In this document: piece after piece, positions 33,845 to 43,429 of the stretch
Numbering within the stretch: the first letter of the stretch is position 1
Layout of the letters: each line of letters begins with the position of its first letter
Assembly (NCBI GenBank): GCA_020846635.1
Contig: JADLDO010000042.1
Span: 1-64,000 of the forward strand
Direction of reading: 5' to 3'
DNA length: 64,000 nucleotides
From: Caldilineaceae bacterium
Lineage (GTDB): Bacteria > Chloroflexota > Anaerolineae > Caldilineales > Caldilineaceae
Notes under the pieces: generated by a model
What the model saw: only the letters and a program-made list of their open reading frames with translations
The model's database searches: none
Told to the model about the DNA's origin: nothing
Program-made: the position numbers and the translations under genes

Positions 33845-36800
33845 ATGATGGACGAGATCACTTCATTTGGAGAGTGGGTGAAGCAGCGGCGCAAAGTGAT
33901 GGACCTCACGCAGGCCCAGTTGGCGCAGCGCGCCGGCTGCGCTGTGATTACCCTCAAGAAGATCGAGCAGAATGAACGCAGGCCCTCGCAACAGATGGCC
34001 GAATTGTTGGCCGAGCATTTGGCTGTGCCTCAGCCGGAACGCGCCCAGTTTCTGGGAATGGCAAGAGGGCAGTTTGTTACCATGCTGCCTGTGGCAGACG
34101 CGCTCCGTATACCCTCCTATCTGGCGGCACTCCCACACCAGGCCCCGCCTCATTTTGTAGCCCGTCAGCGTGAGTTGGTCCAACTGCAAGCGCATCTTGA
34201 CCAGGCATTGGCAGGAGAGAGCCGGATCGTCTTTGTCTCCGGCGAGGCCGGGCGTGGCAAAACATCGCTGTTGGCCGAATTTTCCCGCCAAGCGCAACTG
34301 AGCCGTCCTGACCTGATTGTGGTTTCTGGCGTGTGCAGCGCGCAGGGGGACATTGGCGACCCATACCTCCCCTTCCGCGATGCATTGGCGCTGCTCACCG
34401 GAGACATGGAAACCGCGATGGCAGCGGGCGTGGTTTTGCCTGAGCAGGCGCGGCGGCTGTGGGCATTTCTGCCCCACACGATTCATGCCATTCTGGACCA
34501 GGGGCCTAGCTTGCTGATGACGCTTGTGCCTGGGACGGCTCTCCTTAAGCGAGTTGCCCGCTATGTCACCGGGCAGCCTGAGTGGTTGGCGCAATTGCAG
34601 GAGGTGATCGACCAGCAGCAGGCCAGGTCAGGTCAACTGGGACAGAATCAACTCTTTGAACAGCTTCGACAGGTATTGCAGACGCTCGCCGCGCAGCAGC
34701 CCATCCTGGTTTTATTGGATGACCTGCAATGGATAGACATGGCTTCGCTCAATCTGCTGTTTCATCTGGGGCGACGCATCGACCGCAGCCGTATTTTGCT
34801 GCTCGGCGCATACCGGGCCAGTGAGGTCAGCGATTCGCACCCTTTGCTTCCGGTGATCACGGAGTTCAAACGTCGCTTTGGCGATATTCAACTAGACCTG
34901 GAGCAATTCGACCCGGTGGAGAGCCGTACATTTGTCGATGCGCTGCTCGATACCGAGTCTAACCGGCTGGATGAGCACTTTCGCGAGCGGTTGTTCTGGC
35001 ACACCAAAGGCTATCCGCTCTTTACCATCGAACTGCTGCGCCATCTGCGCGAGCGGGGCAATCTGGTTCGCGATCAAGATGGACAGTGGATTGAAACGAT
35101 TGCCCTGGAAGAAGGCGATCTGCCGGTGCGTATTGAAGCGGTCATCAGCCAACGCCTGAACCGTCTCCACCCGGCGCTGCTGGAGATGATGAAGATTGCG
35201 GCTGTCGAGGGAGAAATCTTTAGCGCGCAGGTTGTGGTGCATGTCCTACACCTGGATGATCGGCTGATCTTGCAGCGTCTATCCATCCTGGCACAGGATC
35301 ACTGGCTGGTTCGAGAACACAGCGAGATAGAGGTGGGTGGGCGCTTCCTCAACCGTTATCAATTCAGCCATATCGTCTTTCAGCACTATCTGTACCGGCA
35401 GCTTAGTCAGGGTGAACGGCGCTTGCTGCATCGTGCGGTGGCTGAGTCATTGGTCATGCTTTATCAGCAGCATAGAGCCGAAATCGCTGTACAGCTTGCC
35501 CATCACTATACCCAGGCTGGCGCGCAGACAGAGGCAGCCTCTTATCACCTGATTGCCGGCGACCAGGCCATGAAGGGCGCTGCTCTGGATGAAGCAATTC
35601 ATTACTATCGGGCTGCGTTGGCTGGATGGCCCGCCGAAGATGAAACGGGCCGCGCCGAGACATTACGCAAACTGGGAGAGTGCTTATTGATGGCGGGGCA
35701 AATCTCGGCGGCCCTGGAGGAATTGCAAGCCTGCTATCTCCTATCGGAAAGGCTGGGAAATCGAATCGGGGCCGGGGCAGTGCAGCGTTTGATGGGCCGC
35801 CTCTATTGGGAGCAGGGAGAACGATCCATCTCCTTGCAACATTATCATCGCGCCTTGAGCATTTTGGAGCGCGAACCGGAAAGTGTCGAGTTGGCCCAGG
35901 CTGTCAGTTCCATTTCGCAAATGCATATGTTGGCTTCGGAATATGAACTGGCCCTCGCCTGGGGTGAGCGTGCCCTTGCCCTGGCGAAGCGGTTGGGCGC
36001 ACAGGAGGTCGTGGTGCATGCCTCGAATAATATCGGTGTCGCCCTGACGAACTTATCCCGTTTTGAAGAAGGCGTGGCGCTGGTGCGGGAAAGTCTGCAC
36101 CGGGCATTAGCCCTGAACATGCCCCATGATGCATCTCGCGCCTACGTCAACCTGGGGGTGGCGCTGACGTGGCATGGGCAGTATGCCGAAGCTGAGGCAA
36201 CCCTTGAGAGACTGCTGGTTTACGCCACCCAAGCAGGCACGACTGTATTTCAAGGGATGCCGCTGGCCCTTCTCACCAAATTGGTGTGGTGGCAGGGGCG
36301 CTGGGCAGCCGCCATGAATCTTTGTCAGGAAATTAAGAATTGGCATAGTGAATTTCGGGGAGCTACAGTACCCAAAGTATGGGCCAGCACCCTGCTCGGT
36401 TCGATCTACAATGATCTGGGTCAGGCGCAACTGGCCCGCCAGGAATTGGAAGGCGAACTGCGTACAGCGCGCACGCTGGATGAAGCACAAACGACCGTTC
36501 CTCACTTGGGCGAGTTGGCCCGCTCGCTGGCTGCGCTGGGGCAAGAGGCTGAGACAGCCGCGCTCATTCAGGAGCTTTTGGGGCTGCTCAAACGTACTCC
36601 ATCCAAGCATAGCAACTGTGTCACACCGATTTTGTCTGCGTTCCGTTGGTCGGCCCAAAACCGCGCCAATCCGCAGTCGATTGAGGCAGCGCGGATCTGT
36701 CTATATCACCTGGAGCAAATCGAGGCGCAGCTACAGAGCCAAGAGAGCCGCGCTGCCCTGGCTGAAGCCCGCGGGATTGAGGCCCTGTATAACCAGCAAA

Positions 36801-37081
36801 GCGCCGCGGCTGTGGCGCAATTCCAGCAAGCTGCTGCCGATTGGGGCAGCCTCAACCGCCCGTATGACCATGCGCGCGCGCTCAACTCTCTCGGCCATTC
36901 TCTGCTTCAAACAGATGAGAGTCGCCAGGCCCAAGCCGCATTTGATCAGGCCAACGCGCTGGTTGAGACTTTGGCGGGGCAGCTTGAAGACGCTGAACTC
37001 AGAGCGTCATTTCTGAATTCAGCGATGGTTCAAGAGATACGAACTGGCCTCTCCTATGCTGACGAAACGCGCCTGCGCTGA
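33845..37081 (+). CDS. XRE-type HTH, AAA ATPase and TPR regulator
   Basis: A 1078-residue regulator. The N-terminal XRE helix-turn-helix (about residues 8-65: WVKQRRKVMDLTQAQLAQRA, TLKKIEQNERRPS) is followed by a STAND-like ATPase with Walker A GEAGRGKTS (133-141) and Walker B ILVLLDDLQWID. The C-terminal half has many TPR-like helices (AETLRKLGECLLMAGQISAA, GVALTNLSRFEEGVALVRES). Two adjacent ATGs are possible starts; no strong ribosome site is seen. It is divergent from a methyltransferase gene. The signal it senses is unknown. Confidence 0.92.
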   Translation: MMDEITSFGEWVKQRRKVMDLTQAQLAQRAGCAVITLKKIEQNERRPSQQMAELLAEHLAVPQPERAQFLGMARGQFVTMLPVADALRIPSYLAALPHQAPPHFVARQRELVQLQAHLDQALAGESRIVFVSGEAGRGKTSLLAEFSRQAQLSRPDLIVVSGVCSAQGDIGDPYLPFRDALALLTGDMETAMAAGVVLPEQARRLWAFLPHTIHAILDQGPSLLMTLVPGTALLKRVARYVTGQPEWLAQLQEVIDQQQARSGQLGQNQLFEQLRQVLQTLAAQQPILVLLDDLQWIDMASLNLLFHLGRRIDRSRILLLGAYRASEVSDSHPLLPVITEFKRRFGDIQLDLEQFDPVESRTFVDALLDTESNRLDEHFRERLFWHTKGYPLFTIELLRHLRERGNLVRDQDGQWIETIALEEGDLPVRIEAVISQRLNRLHPALLEMMKIAAVEGEIFSAQVVVHVLHLDDRLILQRLSILAQDHWLVREHSEIEVGGRFLNRYQFSHIVFQHYLYRQLSQGERRLLHRAVAESLVMLYQQHRAEIAVQLAHHYTQAGAQTEAASYHLIAGDQAMKGAALDEAIHYYRAALAGWPAEDETGRAETLRKLGECLLMAGQISAALEELQACYLLSERLGNRIGAGAVQRLMGRLYWEQGERSISLQHYHRALSILEREPESVELAQAVSSISQMHMLASEYELALAWGERALALAKRLGAQEVVVHASNNIGVALTNLSRFEEGVALVRESLHRALALNMPHDASRAYVNLGVALTWHGQYAEAEATLERLLVYATQAGTTVFQGMPLALLTKLVWWQGRWAAAMNLCQEIKNWHSEFRGATVPKVWASTLLGSIYNDLGQAQLARQELEGELRTARTLDEAQTTVPHLGELARSLAALGQEAETAALIQELLGLLKRTPSKHSNCVTPILSAFRWSAQNRANPQSIEAARICLYHLEQIEAQLQSQESRAALAEARGIEALYNQQSAAAVAQFQQAAADWGSLNRPYDHARALNSLGHSLLQTDESRQAQAAFDQANALVETLAGQLEDAELRASFLNSAMVQEIRTGLSYADETRLR

Positions 37082-37185
37082 TGTCGAGAGGCTCACGTCG
37101 CGTGTCCGGTTCCCCGACATCGAGTTGTGTACCCCATGAGCGCATCACCCTGGTCAGCATCGCAGGATAGGGACGAACGCGTACC

Positions 37186-37779
37186 ATGAGTCATGCAGTC
37201 TTACGTGAAGAAAGAACAAAAACGCAGCCCAATGGCTCCGATCTCTGTTTGGCATGTGGCTTGTGCTGTAATGGCGTGCTGTTTGATCAAGGGGTCTTAC
37301 TGCCAACGGAGTTCGATTTGGCGCATGAGATTGGCCTCACAATCCTGACCAGTGATGACGATGACACGCCAACGTTTCGTCTGCCCTGCGCTTGCTTTCA
37401 ACAGGGACGTTGCTCAACCTATCGGAAACGGCCCGAAGCCTGTGGTCGTTATCGCTGCGACCTGCTGCAAGCCCTTAAGACGCAGGAGATTGACCTGGAT
37501 GCCGCTCTTGAACAAGTAGCGCAGGCAAAGGCATTGATCGCCGAAATCGAGCTGTTGATTGAGGATACAAATGTTAGTGAGTCCACAAGTGAGACGATGG
37601 GTGAGGCCATGAGCATCTGGCAGCGGGCACAGCAGTTTGCCCAGCGTCATGGGCTGCGTCTCCACTCCACCGAGTTTACCCGATCTTTTCCACAGATCCA
37701 GTTAAAGATTTCCGCTCTCTATCTACTCTGTGATCGTCATTTCGAGCATTTTATGTCGAAACCGGCAGATAGGCTCTGA
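37186..37779 (+). CDS. YkgJ-family cysteine cluster protein
   Basis: A 197-residue protein with the YkgJ-type cysteine pattern C21-x2-C24-x2-C27-C28 and C68, C70, C76, C86, C91 (CLACGLCC, CACFQQGRCSTYRKRPEAC, YRC), which probably binds zinc or an iron-sulfur cluster. The C-terminal ~100 residues are helical and less conserved. It follows the XRE-AAA-TPR gene on the same strand after about 100 bp; a functional link is not evident. Confidence 0.88.
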   Translation: MSHAVLREERTKTQPNGSDLCLACGLCCNGVLFDQGVLLPTEFDLAHEIGLTILTSDDDDTPTFRLPCACFQQGRCSTYRKRPEACGRYRCDLLQALKTQEIDLDAALEQVAQAKALIAEIELLIEDTNVSESTSETMGEAMSIWQRAQQFAQRHGLRLHSTEFTRSFPQIQLKISALYLLCDRHFEHFMSKPADRL

Positions 37780-37821
37780 AAGCATTGAATCGTGGAGAAA
37801 GGCCGGATGGAGTAAGACGGA

Positions 37822-38502
37822 TCAGGCGGAGTGGCGCACAGTCGGATTCGGTTTTGACTTTGGCTTTGATTTCCGAATCACGCGGGCAGGGACTCCATAA
37901 ACCGTGACTTCATCCGGCACATCTCGCTGAACCAATGCCCCTGCCCCGACGGTACTCCAAGCGCCGACGTTGCGCTGCGGCATCACCGTCGCACCAATCC
38001 CAATCAGCGAACCAGGGCCAATCGTGACGTCGCCGCCCAGATGAACACCAGGAGCGATGTGCGCATGGTCGCCGATGCGATTATGATGATCGACGGTGCA
38101 GCTTGTATTCAGGATGACATTCTGACCGATGAGCGTGCCGGAATTGATCACCACTCCCGCACAAACGACAGTGCCGGGTTGGATCAAAACGTCGCGCGCG
38201 ATGATGGCGCGCGGATGGCAGGCTGTCGCGAACTGCTCGCCCATCGCTGCCAGGCGTTCATAAAGCGCCTGCCGCGTCGCATTGTTCCCAATCGCTATGA
38301 TCACGGCGTCATGCTCGATCCGGCAGAGGTCTGCAATTTTGCTCAATATGGGGAGGTCGAGGCGAGCCTGACCAATGAGTGCAGGATTGTCATCCAGATA
38401 GCCGATGGGTTGGATGCTGTTGTCGTGTTCGCTGGCACACAACAATATGTCGGCAATCACCTGAGCATGATCACCGGCACCTAGAATCAAGATCGATGCC
38501 AT
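37822..38502 (-). CDS. NeuD/PglD-type sugar O- or N-acyltransferase
   Basis: Left-handed beta-helix acyltransferase that modifies an activated sugar. The N-terminal Rossmann-like part (ILILGAGDHAQVIADIL) precedes hexapeptide repeats (ALIGQARL, GTVVCAGVVINSGTLIGQNV, HIAPGVHLGGDVTIGPGS) and the closing VYGVPARVI. The catalytic histidine is likely in CTVDHHNRIGDHAHI. Its start overlaps the end of the priming-transferase gene by 16 bp, the usual PglC-PglD order, so it probably acylates the amino sugar that starts the repeat unit. Last gene of the polysaccharide cluster. Confidence 0.92.
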   Translation of the reverse strand: MASILILGAGDHAQVIADILLCASEHDNSIQPIGYLDDNPALIGQARLDLPILSKIADLCRIEHDAVIIAIGNNATRQALYERLAAMGEQFATACHPRAIIARDVLIQPGTVVCAGVVINSGTLIGQNVILNTSCTVDHHNRIGDHAHIAPGVHLGGDVTIGPGSLIGIGATVMPQRNVGAWSTVGAGALVQRDVPDEVTVYGVPARVIRKSKPKSKPNPTVRHSA

Positions 38503-39125
38503 TGCGATTTGACCCAGATTTCATTGTTCCCACTAAACTCTTGTACAGTTGCCTGCCCTGCTTGATTGATGCCCTTGCGTTTGACAACCTCCAGAAAGGT
38601 GCGGGTGAGAATGTGGATGTCCAACGGCAGCGAGTAATGGTCGACATACCAGACATCTAGGGCAAACTTTTCTTCCCATGTGATCTCATTCCTGCCATTC
38701 ACCTGCGCCCATCCGGTGATCCCCGGCTTTACCTCGTGGCGGCGATTTTGCTCCGGTGTATAACGCTCCAAGTAGTGCATCAGCAAGGGCCGCGGCCCCA
38801 CCAGGCTCATGTCACCCCTGAGCACGTTGATGAGTTCCGGCAACTCGTCCAGGCTTGTGCTGCGTAAGATGCGACCAAAACGGGTCAAACGCACACTGTC
38901 CGGCAAGAGATCGCCATTCGTGTCGCGCGCGTCGGTCATGGTGCGGAATTTCAAAATCGTAAAGGGTTTGCCATATTGGCCTGGACGTTCCTGGCGAAAG
39001 AGTACGGGACTGCCAAGCTTGACGCGTACGACCAGCGCCAGGATCAGCATGAGGGGAGCCAGCACCCACACGCCGAGCATGATCACAGTGAGGTCGAAGA
39101 TACGCTTGCCACGATATTGATACAT
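38487..39125 (-). CDS. Undecaprenyl-phosphate sugar-phosphate transferase (PglC/WcaJ type)
   Basis: Priming enzyme that loads the first sugar phosphate on the lipid carrier. The chosen ATG gives the usual short N-terminus RGKRIFDLTVIMLGVWVLAP, one membrane-anchoring hairpin. Catalytic motifs: GSPVLFRQERPGQYGKPF, KFRTMTD, LRSTSLDELPELINVLRGDM, VGPRPLL and GITGWAQVNGRNEITWEEKF. A TTG start 72 bp upstream overlapping the previous stop is possible but would add unlike residues. 212 residues, the short, monofunctional form. Confidence 0.95.
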   Translation of the reverse strand: MYQYRGKRIFDLTVIMLGVWVLAPLMLILALVVRVKLGSPVLFRQERPGQYGKPFTILKFRTMTDARDTNGDLLPDSVRLTRFGRILRSTSLDELPELINVLRGDMSLVGPRPLLMHYLERYTPEQNRRHEVKPGITGWAQVNGRNEITWEEKFALDVWYVDHYSLPLDIHILTRTFLEVVKRKGINQAGQATVQEFSGNNEIWVKSQWHRS

Positions 39126-39193
39126 ATTGGTTTCCCGTCTATGGTTCGTTCCAGTCGATCCGTACGCTGCGTGTGTTTTAGCCTGGTTTTCGC

Positions 39194-40144
39194 TCAATTT
39201 GCCACAGAGACAGGCAAGCTCTCGATCTCGCCATCAAGTTCAATGACTTGGCTCGATATCCATCCGGTCGTCCCATCCGCCATACGGATGGAAAACCATT
39301 GATTATCCGCTGTGCGCCCCAACACAAATGCCACAGTGCCATCATCGAGCAGCATGAGGACTTCAGCCGTCAAACTTGGTGACTCACGCACATTGGCCCC
39401 CGTCGGGCTGCGTACCGTCATGGATAGTTCAGTCGCCGGTGATGGCGCAGGTGTCGTGGTCGGGAGCAGGATCGGCAATGCGCTCGCCGTAGGTGTCAAC
39501 ACCGCGCCTACAGGGGGATCGCTCCCGGCTGGACTAGGTGAGACAACGATTTCGGCAGTAGACATTGCTACCGCGACAGTCTCCACGGGAGGTATGGTAG
39601 GTGAAATGGTGGGAGCAGCAGCGGGCATGTTTTCGCCATCTGCGCGGTTGGCTATGGGCAGCCCTAGTGCGCCCGCACTGATCTGTGCATTGCCCCACCA
39701 TCCCAGGAGCGCTACATTCACAAGGAGCAGGAGAACTGAAAGGCCAGACCAAAGCGAAAAGCCGCTCCCCTTCCTGCCACTGGCGACCGGATCAAGACCA
39801 AACTGCCGTCCATTCCATGCGGATTGCCAACCGTCGCGGATGCCACTCGCTGCCACTCCCGCCAGCCGCAGCATGAAAAATAGAGCCAGCATCCCCCAGA
39901 CAATTGCCACCCACAACGACACAGGCTGCTGTGCCGCGTAGGCATGCAGCGCCACTCCCACACAGAAGATCGCCAAAGAGCTATAGAGCGGTGCTAACAT
40001 GCGCGCCGCGTTCCAGGCGTAGCGATGATCGCGGCGTCTTTTACGGCGCTCTTGCAGCATATAAGCCAGCGTAAGCACAATCGCAAATAATCCGCTCATC
40101 CAGATCAAGGTGATCAAGAGCGCAACGAATTTATTATCCAGCAT
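39194..40144 (-). CDS. Membrane protein with C-terminal SH3b domain
   Basis: A 316-residue protein with three or four membrane segments in the N-terminal half (FVALLITLIWMSGLFAIVLT, SSLAIFCVGVALHAYA, LSVLLLLVNVALLGWWG). A low-complexity Pro/Thr/Ser linker leads to a bacterial SH3 domain (SPTGANVRESPSLTAEVLML, WFSIRMADGTTGWISSQVI). Bacterial SH3 domains often bind cell-wall material. It overlaps the upstream glycosyltransferase gene by 11 bp, so it belongs to the polysaccharide operon, perhaps as a surface-anchoring or export-associated protein. Confidence 0.85.
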   Translation of the reverse strand: MLDNKFVALLITLIWMSGLFAIVLTLAYMLQERRKRRRDHRYAWNAARMLAPLYSSLAIFCVGVALHAYAAQQPVSLWVAIVWGMLALFFMLRLAGVAASGIRDGWQSAWNGRQFGLDPVASGRKGSGFSLWSGLSVLLLLVNVALLGWWGNAQISAGALGLPIANRADGENMPAAAPTISPTIPPVETVAVAMSTAEIVVSPSPAGSDPPVGAVLTPTASALPILLPTTTPAPSPATELSMTVRSPTGANVRESPSLTAEVLMLLDDGTVAFVLGRTADNQWFSIRMADGTTGWISSQVIELDGEIESLPVSVAN

Positions 40145-41306
40145 CCTGTGCCATCCCCTTTGCCATCAGCAGGCGAGCGTACTCCGCTTTGACCTTTGCA
40201 AAGACCAATTCTTCGTCAAAACGCTGCTCTGCCATCTGGCGTCCGGCTTCTCCCATTTGCCGTGCCCGCGCCGGGTTCATCAACAGTTCAATCATCGCCT
40301 GCGCCAACGCCTGGACATCTTTCAAGGGCACACGCAAGCCATTGCGGTTGTGTTCCACCGCTTCACGACAGCCACGAATATCGGTCACGACAGAGGGGAC
40401 ACTCATGGCGGATGCCTCCATTGGTGACCGCGGGAAGCCCTCGCGGTGCGAAGGCAACACAAAGAGATCCATCAACGCGTACAGCGCAGGCATTTCCTGC
40501 TGCATGCCCGTGAAGGTAAAAGCCTCTGCCATGCCGTACGTCTGTGCAATGGCGGGCGTTAACGAATCCGCTTTGTCTGTGTCGATCGGCCCAATCACAA
40601 GGAACTGCACGCCAGGGATCGCGGCCAGCACCGGCTGTGCCGCCTGTAACAATTCCAGAATCCCCTTCTCTGCGACGAGGCGACCGACAAATCCGACCAC
40701 GGGACGGTCAGCGCATAGGCTGAAGCGGGTACGCAAATGGGCCAACACCTGTGGATCGAGCCGCCTGCGGTCAAAACGCTGCAAGTCAATGCCGTTGCCC
40801 AGCGGCTTGATCTGCGTTGGCGAGCAAATGCCTTCGCGTACTGCTGTTTGAATGTCTTCATTGTTCTGTGAAAGGATGAGATCGGAGCAGCGCGCCGCGA
40901 TTTTTTCTGTCGTAATGTAAAACTTACGCCACGCCGGGGCCATGCGGTCATGGAAGTAGAAGCCATGCAGCGTATTGACGACAATGGGAACGCCCGCCAT
41001 GCGCGCTGCCAACTGTCCCAGCAGCCCTGGCTTGGGATTATGCGTATGTACAATCGTAAATCGCTCGCGCCGCATCACGCGCACCAAGCGAAGTAAGGAC
41101 GTAAGGTCGGTGGAGGGCGTAAAGTTGCGCGTCATCGCCACAGGGATATGACGGATACCGGCAGCGTTAAGCGCAGGAACATCCGGGCCGGGCGTCGAAA
41201 TCCCTGTCACCTCATACCCTGCCGCTTGCAGACTGCGTAACTGGTTCAGCAGCAGGTAGCGCAGCGAAAGGTCTATGGTCGTGATGTGGGCAACACGCAC
41301 GCTCAT
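40134..41306 (-). CDS. Glycosyltransferase family 4
   Basis: GT-B retaining glycosyltransferase. N-terminal domain: VAHITTIDLSLRYLLLNQLR, HTHNPKPGLLGQLAARMAG, NTLHGFYFHDRM (WbpX/PglA-like). The C-terminal nucleotide-sugar site has VGFVGRLVAEKGILELLQAA and the E-x7-E region HREGFPRSPMEASAMSVPSV. 390 residues. It lies 3 bp after the deacetylase gene, indicating an operon. The N-terminal sequence resembles transferases that add the second sugar to a lipid-linked primer. Confidence 0.94.
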   Translation of the reverse strand: MSVRVAHITTIDLSLRYLLLNQLRSLQAAGYEVTGISTPGPDVPALNAAGIRHIPVAMTRNFTPSTDLTSLLRLVRVMRRERFTIVHTHNPKPGLLGQLAARMAGVPIVVNTLHGFYFHDRMAPAWRKFYITTEKIAARCSDLILSQNNEDIQTAVREGICSPTQIKPLGNGIDLQRFDRRRLDPQVLAHLRTRFSLCADRPVVGFVGRLVAEKGILELLQAAQPVLAAIPGVQFLVIGPIDTDKADSLTPAIAQTYGMAEAFTFTGMQQEMPALYALMDLFVLPSHREGFPRSPMEASAMSVPSVVTDIRGCREAVEHNRNGLRVPLKDVQALAQAMIELLMNPARARQMGEAGRQMAEQRFDEELVFAKVKAEYARLLMAKGMAQDAG

Positions 41307-41309
41307 CGT

Positions 41310-42128
41310 CTACCTCCCCAGAAAGCAGTGCGCCCGCGCATACAACGCTTCTTCATTCGCCATGCGCCCCTGTATTTTGGCCTGAAAATAGGTCCAGCCA
41401 TCGCTGCGACGCACCGGTAGGCGGGGAATCCTGTACGGATGGAATTGGGCAGAAGTCGCCTGTCCACCCCCCCCAACAACCGCCGACCCGTAGTAGCGCG
41501 CCACGCGCTGTTCAATGTCGGGATGCCAGATGGCGCGTGGATAGCAAAAATGCTGTGGTGTCATGCCGAGTCGCTGCCGAAAGAGTTCAATCGGCTTTGC
41601 CAACTCCTCCTCAAGCTGCTCCACCGGAAGCTTGGTCAGCACAGGGTGGGTATGCGTATGCGCTCCCAATGTCACCAGGCCCGATTGCGCCATCTCGCCC
41701 AACATCTCCCAGGTGACAGGCTCGACAGCCAACGTCGGATTGCTCAACATTGGGTAGGCAATGCGTTCTTCGACAAAGCCCGTTGTCACAAAGAGGGTGG
41801 CGGGCAGTCGCCAGCGCTGCAACAGCGGGAAGACGCTTGTATAAAAATCGAGATAGCCATCGTCAAAGGTCAATACAAAGATGCCGTTCAACCAGGAGGT
41901 GTCTTGCTGCAAGCGCGCCAGCGCCGTATCGTAGTCAATGATCCGGCCTGTTTCGACCAGATACGCCAACTGGCGTTCTAGCAACGCCGGTGGTAAATCA
42001 AGTTCAATCGGCAAGTTACCGCTCACACGATGATATATGAGGTAGGTGCAGCCAAGTTGGGGTTGGGGCCGCACCATGCCCGCCAGCAACAAAGAACTCT
42101 TGACACACTGCTGGATCCACTGCTTCAT
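41310..42128 (-). CDS. Polysaccharide deacetylase (NodB type)
   Basis: CE4-family enzyme that would remove N-acetyl groups from the glycan. TFDDGYLDF supplies the catalytic and metal aspartates and HTHTHP the metal histidines; FCYPRA is the later motif. No clear cleavable signal is seen, but a hydrophobic N-terminal stretch (CVKSSLLLAGMV) could anchor it. 272 residues. It overlaps the upstream GT4 gene by 4 bp. Confidence 0.92.
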   Translation of the reverse strand: MKQWIQQCVKSSLLLAGMVRPQPQLGCTYLIYHRVSGNLPIELDLPPALLERQLAYLVETGRIIDYDTALARLQQDTSWLNGIFVLTFDDGYLDFYTSVFPLLQRWRLPATLFVTTGFVEERIAYPMLSNPTLAVEPVTWEMLGEMAQSGLVTLGAHTHTHPVLTKLPVEQLEEELAKPIELFRQRLGMTPQHFCYPRAIWHPDIEQRVARYYGSAVVGGGGQATSAQFHPYRIPRLPVRRSDGWTYFQAKIQGRMANEEALYARAHCFLGR

Positions 42129-43405
42129 AAAGGCTCCCCAACCAACGGCTGAGTATTCTGCGGTTGGTGACGTTTTTGCAGGACTTCCTTATAGACTTCT
42201 TCAATGGCGTGAACGCGCTGTTTGATGTGGTAGGCGGCTTCGACTTTGGCGGCCCCCCGTTCTCCCATCGCCTGCCGCTGCGCTGCATTATCGAGCAGCG
42301 TCTTCAACTGCTGCGCGAGCTGCGTAATGGCCCCAACGGGCGCTAACCAGCCCTCTTGCCCACCGGTGATGACTTCGGGAATACCGCCCACGGCGGTAGA
42401 CACGATTGGTTTGCCTAAGGTCATCGCTTCGAGCAGCGCAATCGGCAGCCCCTCGAATTGTGATGTCATGAGATAAATGTCCATGAGGCCAATACAACGT
42501 CGCCCATCGGCGCGAAAGCCAGGCAGACGAATACGCTCCGACAAACCCAATTCACGCACCCTCTTCTGTACCACGGGCATCTCCGGCCCATCACCCACCA
42601 ACAGAAAGGTGACATTCACCTCCTGTTGGGCGACCTGAGCGGCAACAGCCAGCCAGTCAGCCAACCGCTTCTGCGAGCGAAAAACGGCCACGCTGCCCAC
42701 AATGCGATGCTCTGCTGGAATCGCTAACTCGGCGCGTAAGTCTGCCAGCCCTACTGCCTCGCCGCGTACCTGGTCTACCGGCACGCCATTGAGCAGCGTG
42801 CGTACGGTCGTCTTGCGGTCGCCACCGGCGCGGCGAATGGACGATTGCACCTCGTCGGATACGGTGAGCACGCACTCCTGCCAGCCAAAGGTAGCTTCAT
42901 GCATCCTGCGCGTCAGCGGGTGGTAGCGTTCTATCAAATTGTGTTCGGTGTAGATCACAGGGATACCATGCTGGCGGCCTGCCAGGCGCGCCAGGATGCC
43001 AGCCAGCGGCATATCGGCGTGGATCAGGTCAAAGCGATGTTGGCGTTGCAGGGTATGCAGCCGCCAATAGGAGAGAGGAAGCGAGAACGCTGCCTGCAGG
43101 GAGCGCGGGGCCGTAACCTGTGGTGGTAGAGGGTTGCCCGTTTGCAGACGCTCCACAGTGCGCGCGCCGGGGAGATCGCCCAGGCAAGAGACAGGAATCC
43201 CGGCGGCGACAATCTGCGGCACAAGCATCGCTTTCCAGGGGACAAGATAGGCGACATGATAGACAAAGCGTGCGCGATCCAGATAGGGGAGGCTGTCGAC
43301 CAACAGGCGTTCTGCCCCTCCCAGACCCAGGCTTTTGATCAGGAGGAGGACATTGCTCTTTGTCGCCATCAGCGGAGCAGCTTTCTTAACCTTTACGCCA
43401 TCCAA
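42125..43405 (-). CDS. Glycosyltransferase family 4
   Basis: GT-B transferase of 426 residues. LLLIKSLGLGGAERLLVDSL is the typical donor-side opening of GT4 enzymes; the C-terminal site has SQFEGLPIALLEAMTLGKPI and STAVGGIPEVI. An in-frame ATG at 43369 (MATKSNVLLL) is an equally good start by homology, and neither has a clear ribosome site. The upstream ATG lies inside a hairpin loop, see the feature at 43387-43429. Confidence 0.93.
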   Translation of the reverse strand: MDGVKVKKAAPLMATKSNVLLLIKSLGLGGAERLLVDSLPYLDRARFVYHVAYLVPWKAMLVPQIVAAGIPVSCLGDLPGARTVERLQTGNPLPPQVTAPRSLQAAFSLPLSYWRLHTLQRQHRFDLIHADMPLAGILARLAGRQHGIPVIYTEHNLIERYHPLTRRMHEATFGWQECVLTVSDEVQSSIRRAGGDRKTTVRTLLNGVPVDQVRGEAVGLADLRAELAIPAEHRIVGSVAVFRSQKRLADWLAVAAQVAQQEVNVTFLLVGDGPEMPVVQKRVRELGLSERIRLPGFRADGRRCIGLMDIYLMTSQFEGLPIALLEAMTLGKPIVSTAVGGIPEVITGGQEGWLAPVGAITQLAQQLKTLLDNAAQRQAMGERGAAKVEAAYHIKQRVHAIEEVYKEVLQKRHQPQNTQPLVGEPL

Positions 43406-43429
43406 CCATCCAGCGCCGCGTAAAGGTTA
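43387..43429. other. 11-bp perfect hairpin over a gene boundary
   Basis: TAACCTTTACG (43387-43397) pairs perfectly with CGTAAAGGTTA (43419-43429). The right arm contains the stop codon of the polymerase-like gene and the loop contains the first ATG of the GT4 gene. The structure could hide that start codon or attenuate transcription within the operon. Confidence 0.65.

Noticed and set aside
36348..37016. A 222-codon plus-strand frame within the XRE-AAA-TPR gene
   Set aside because: It lies in an alternative frame of a real TPR region, is rich in arginine and serine, and has no start site support.
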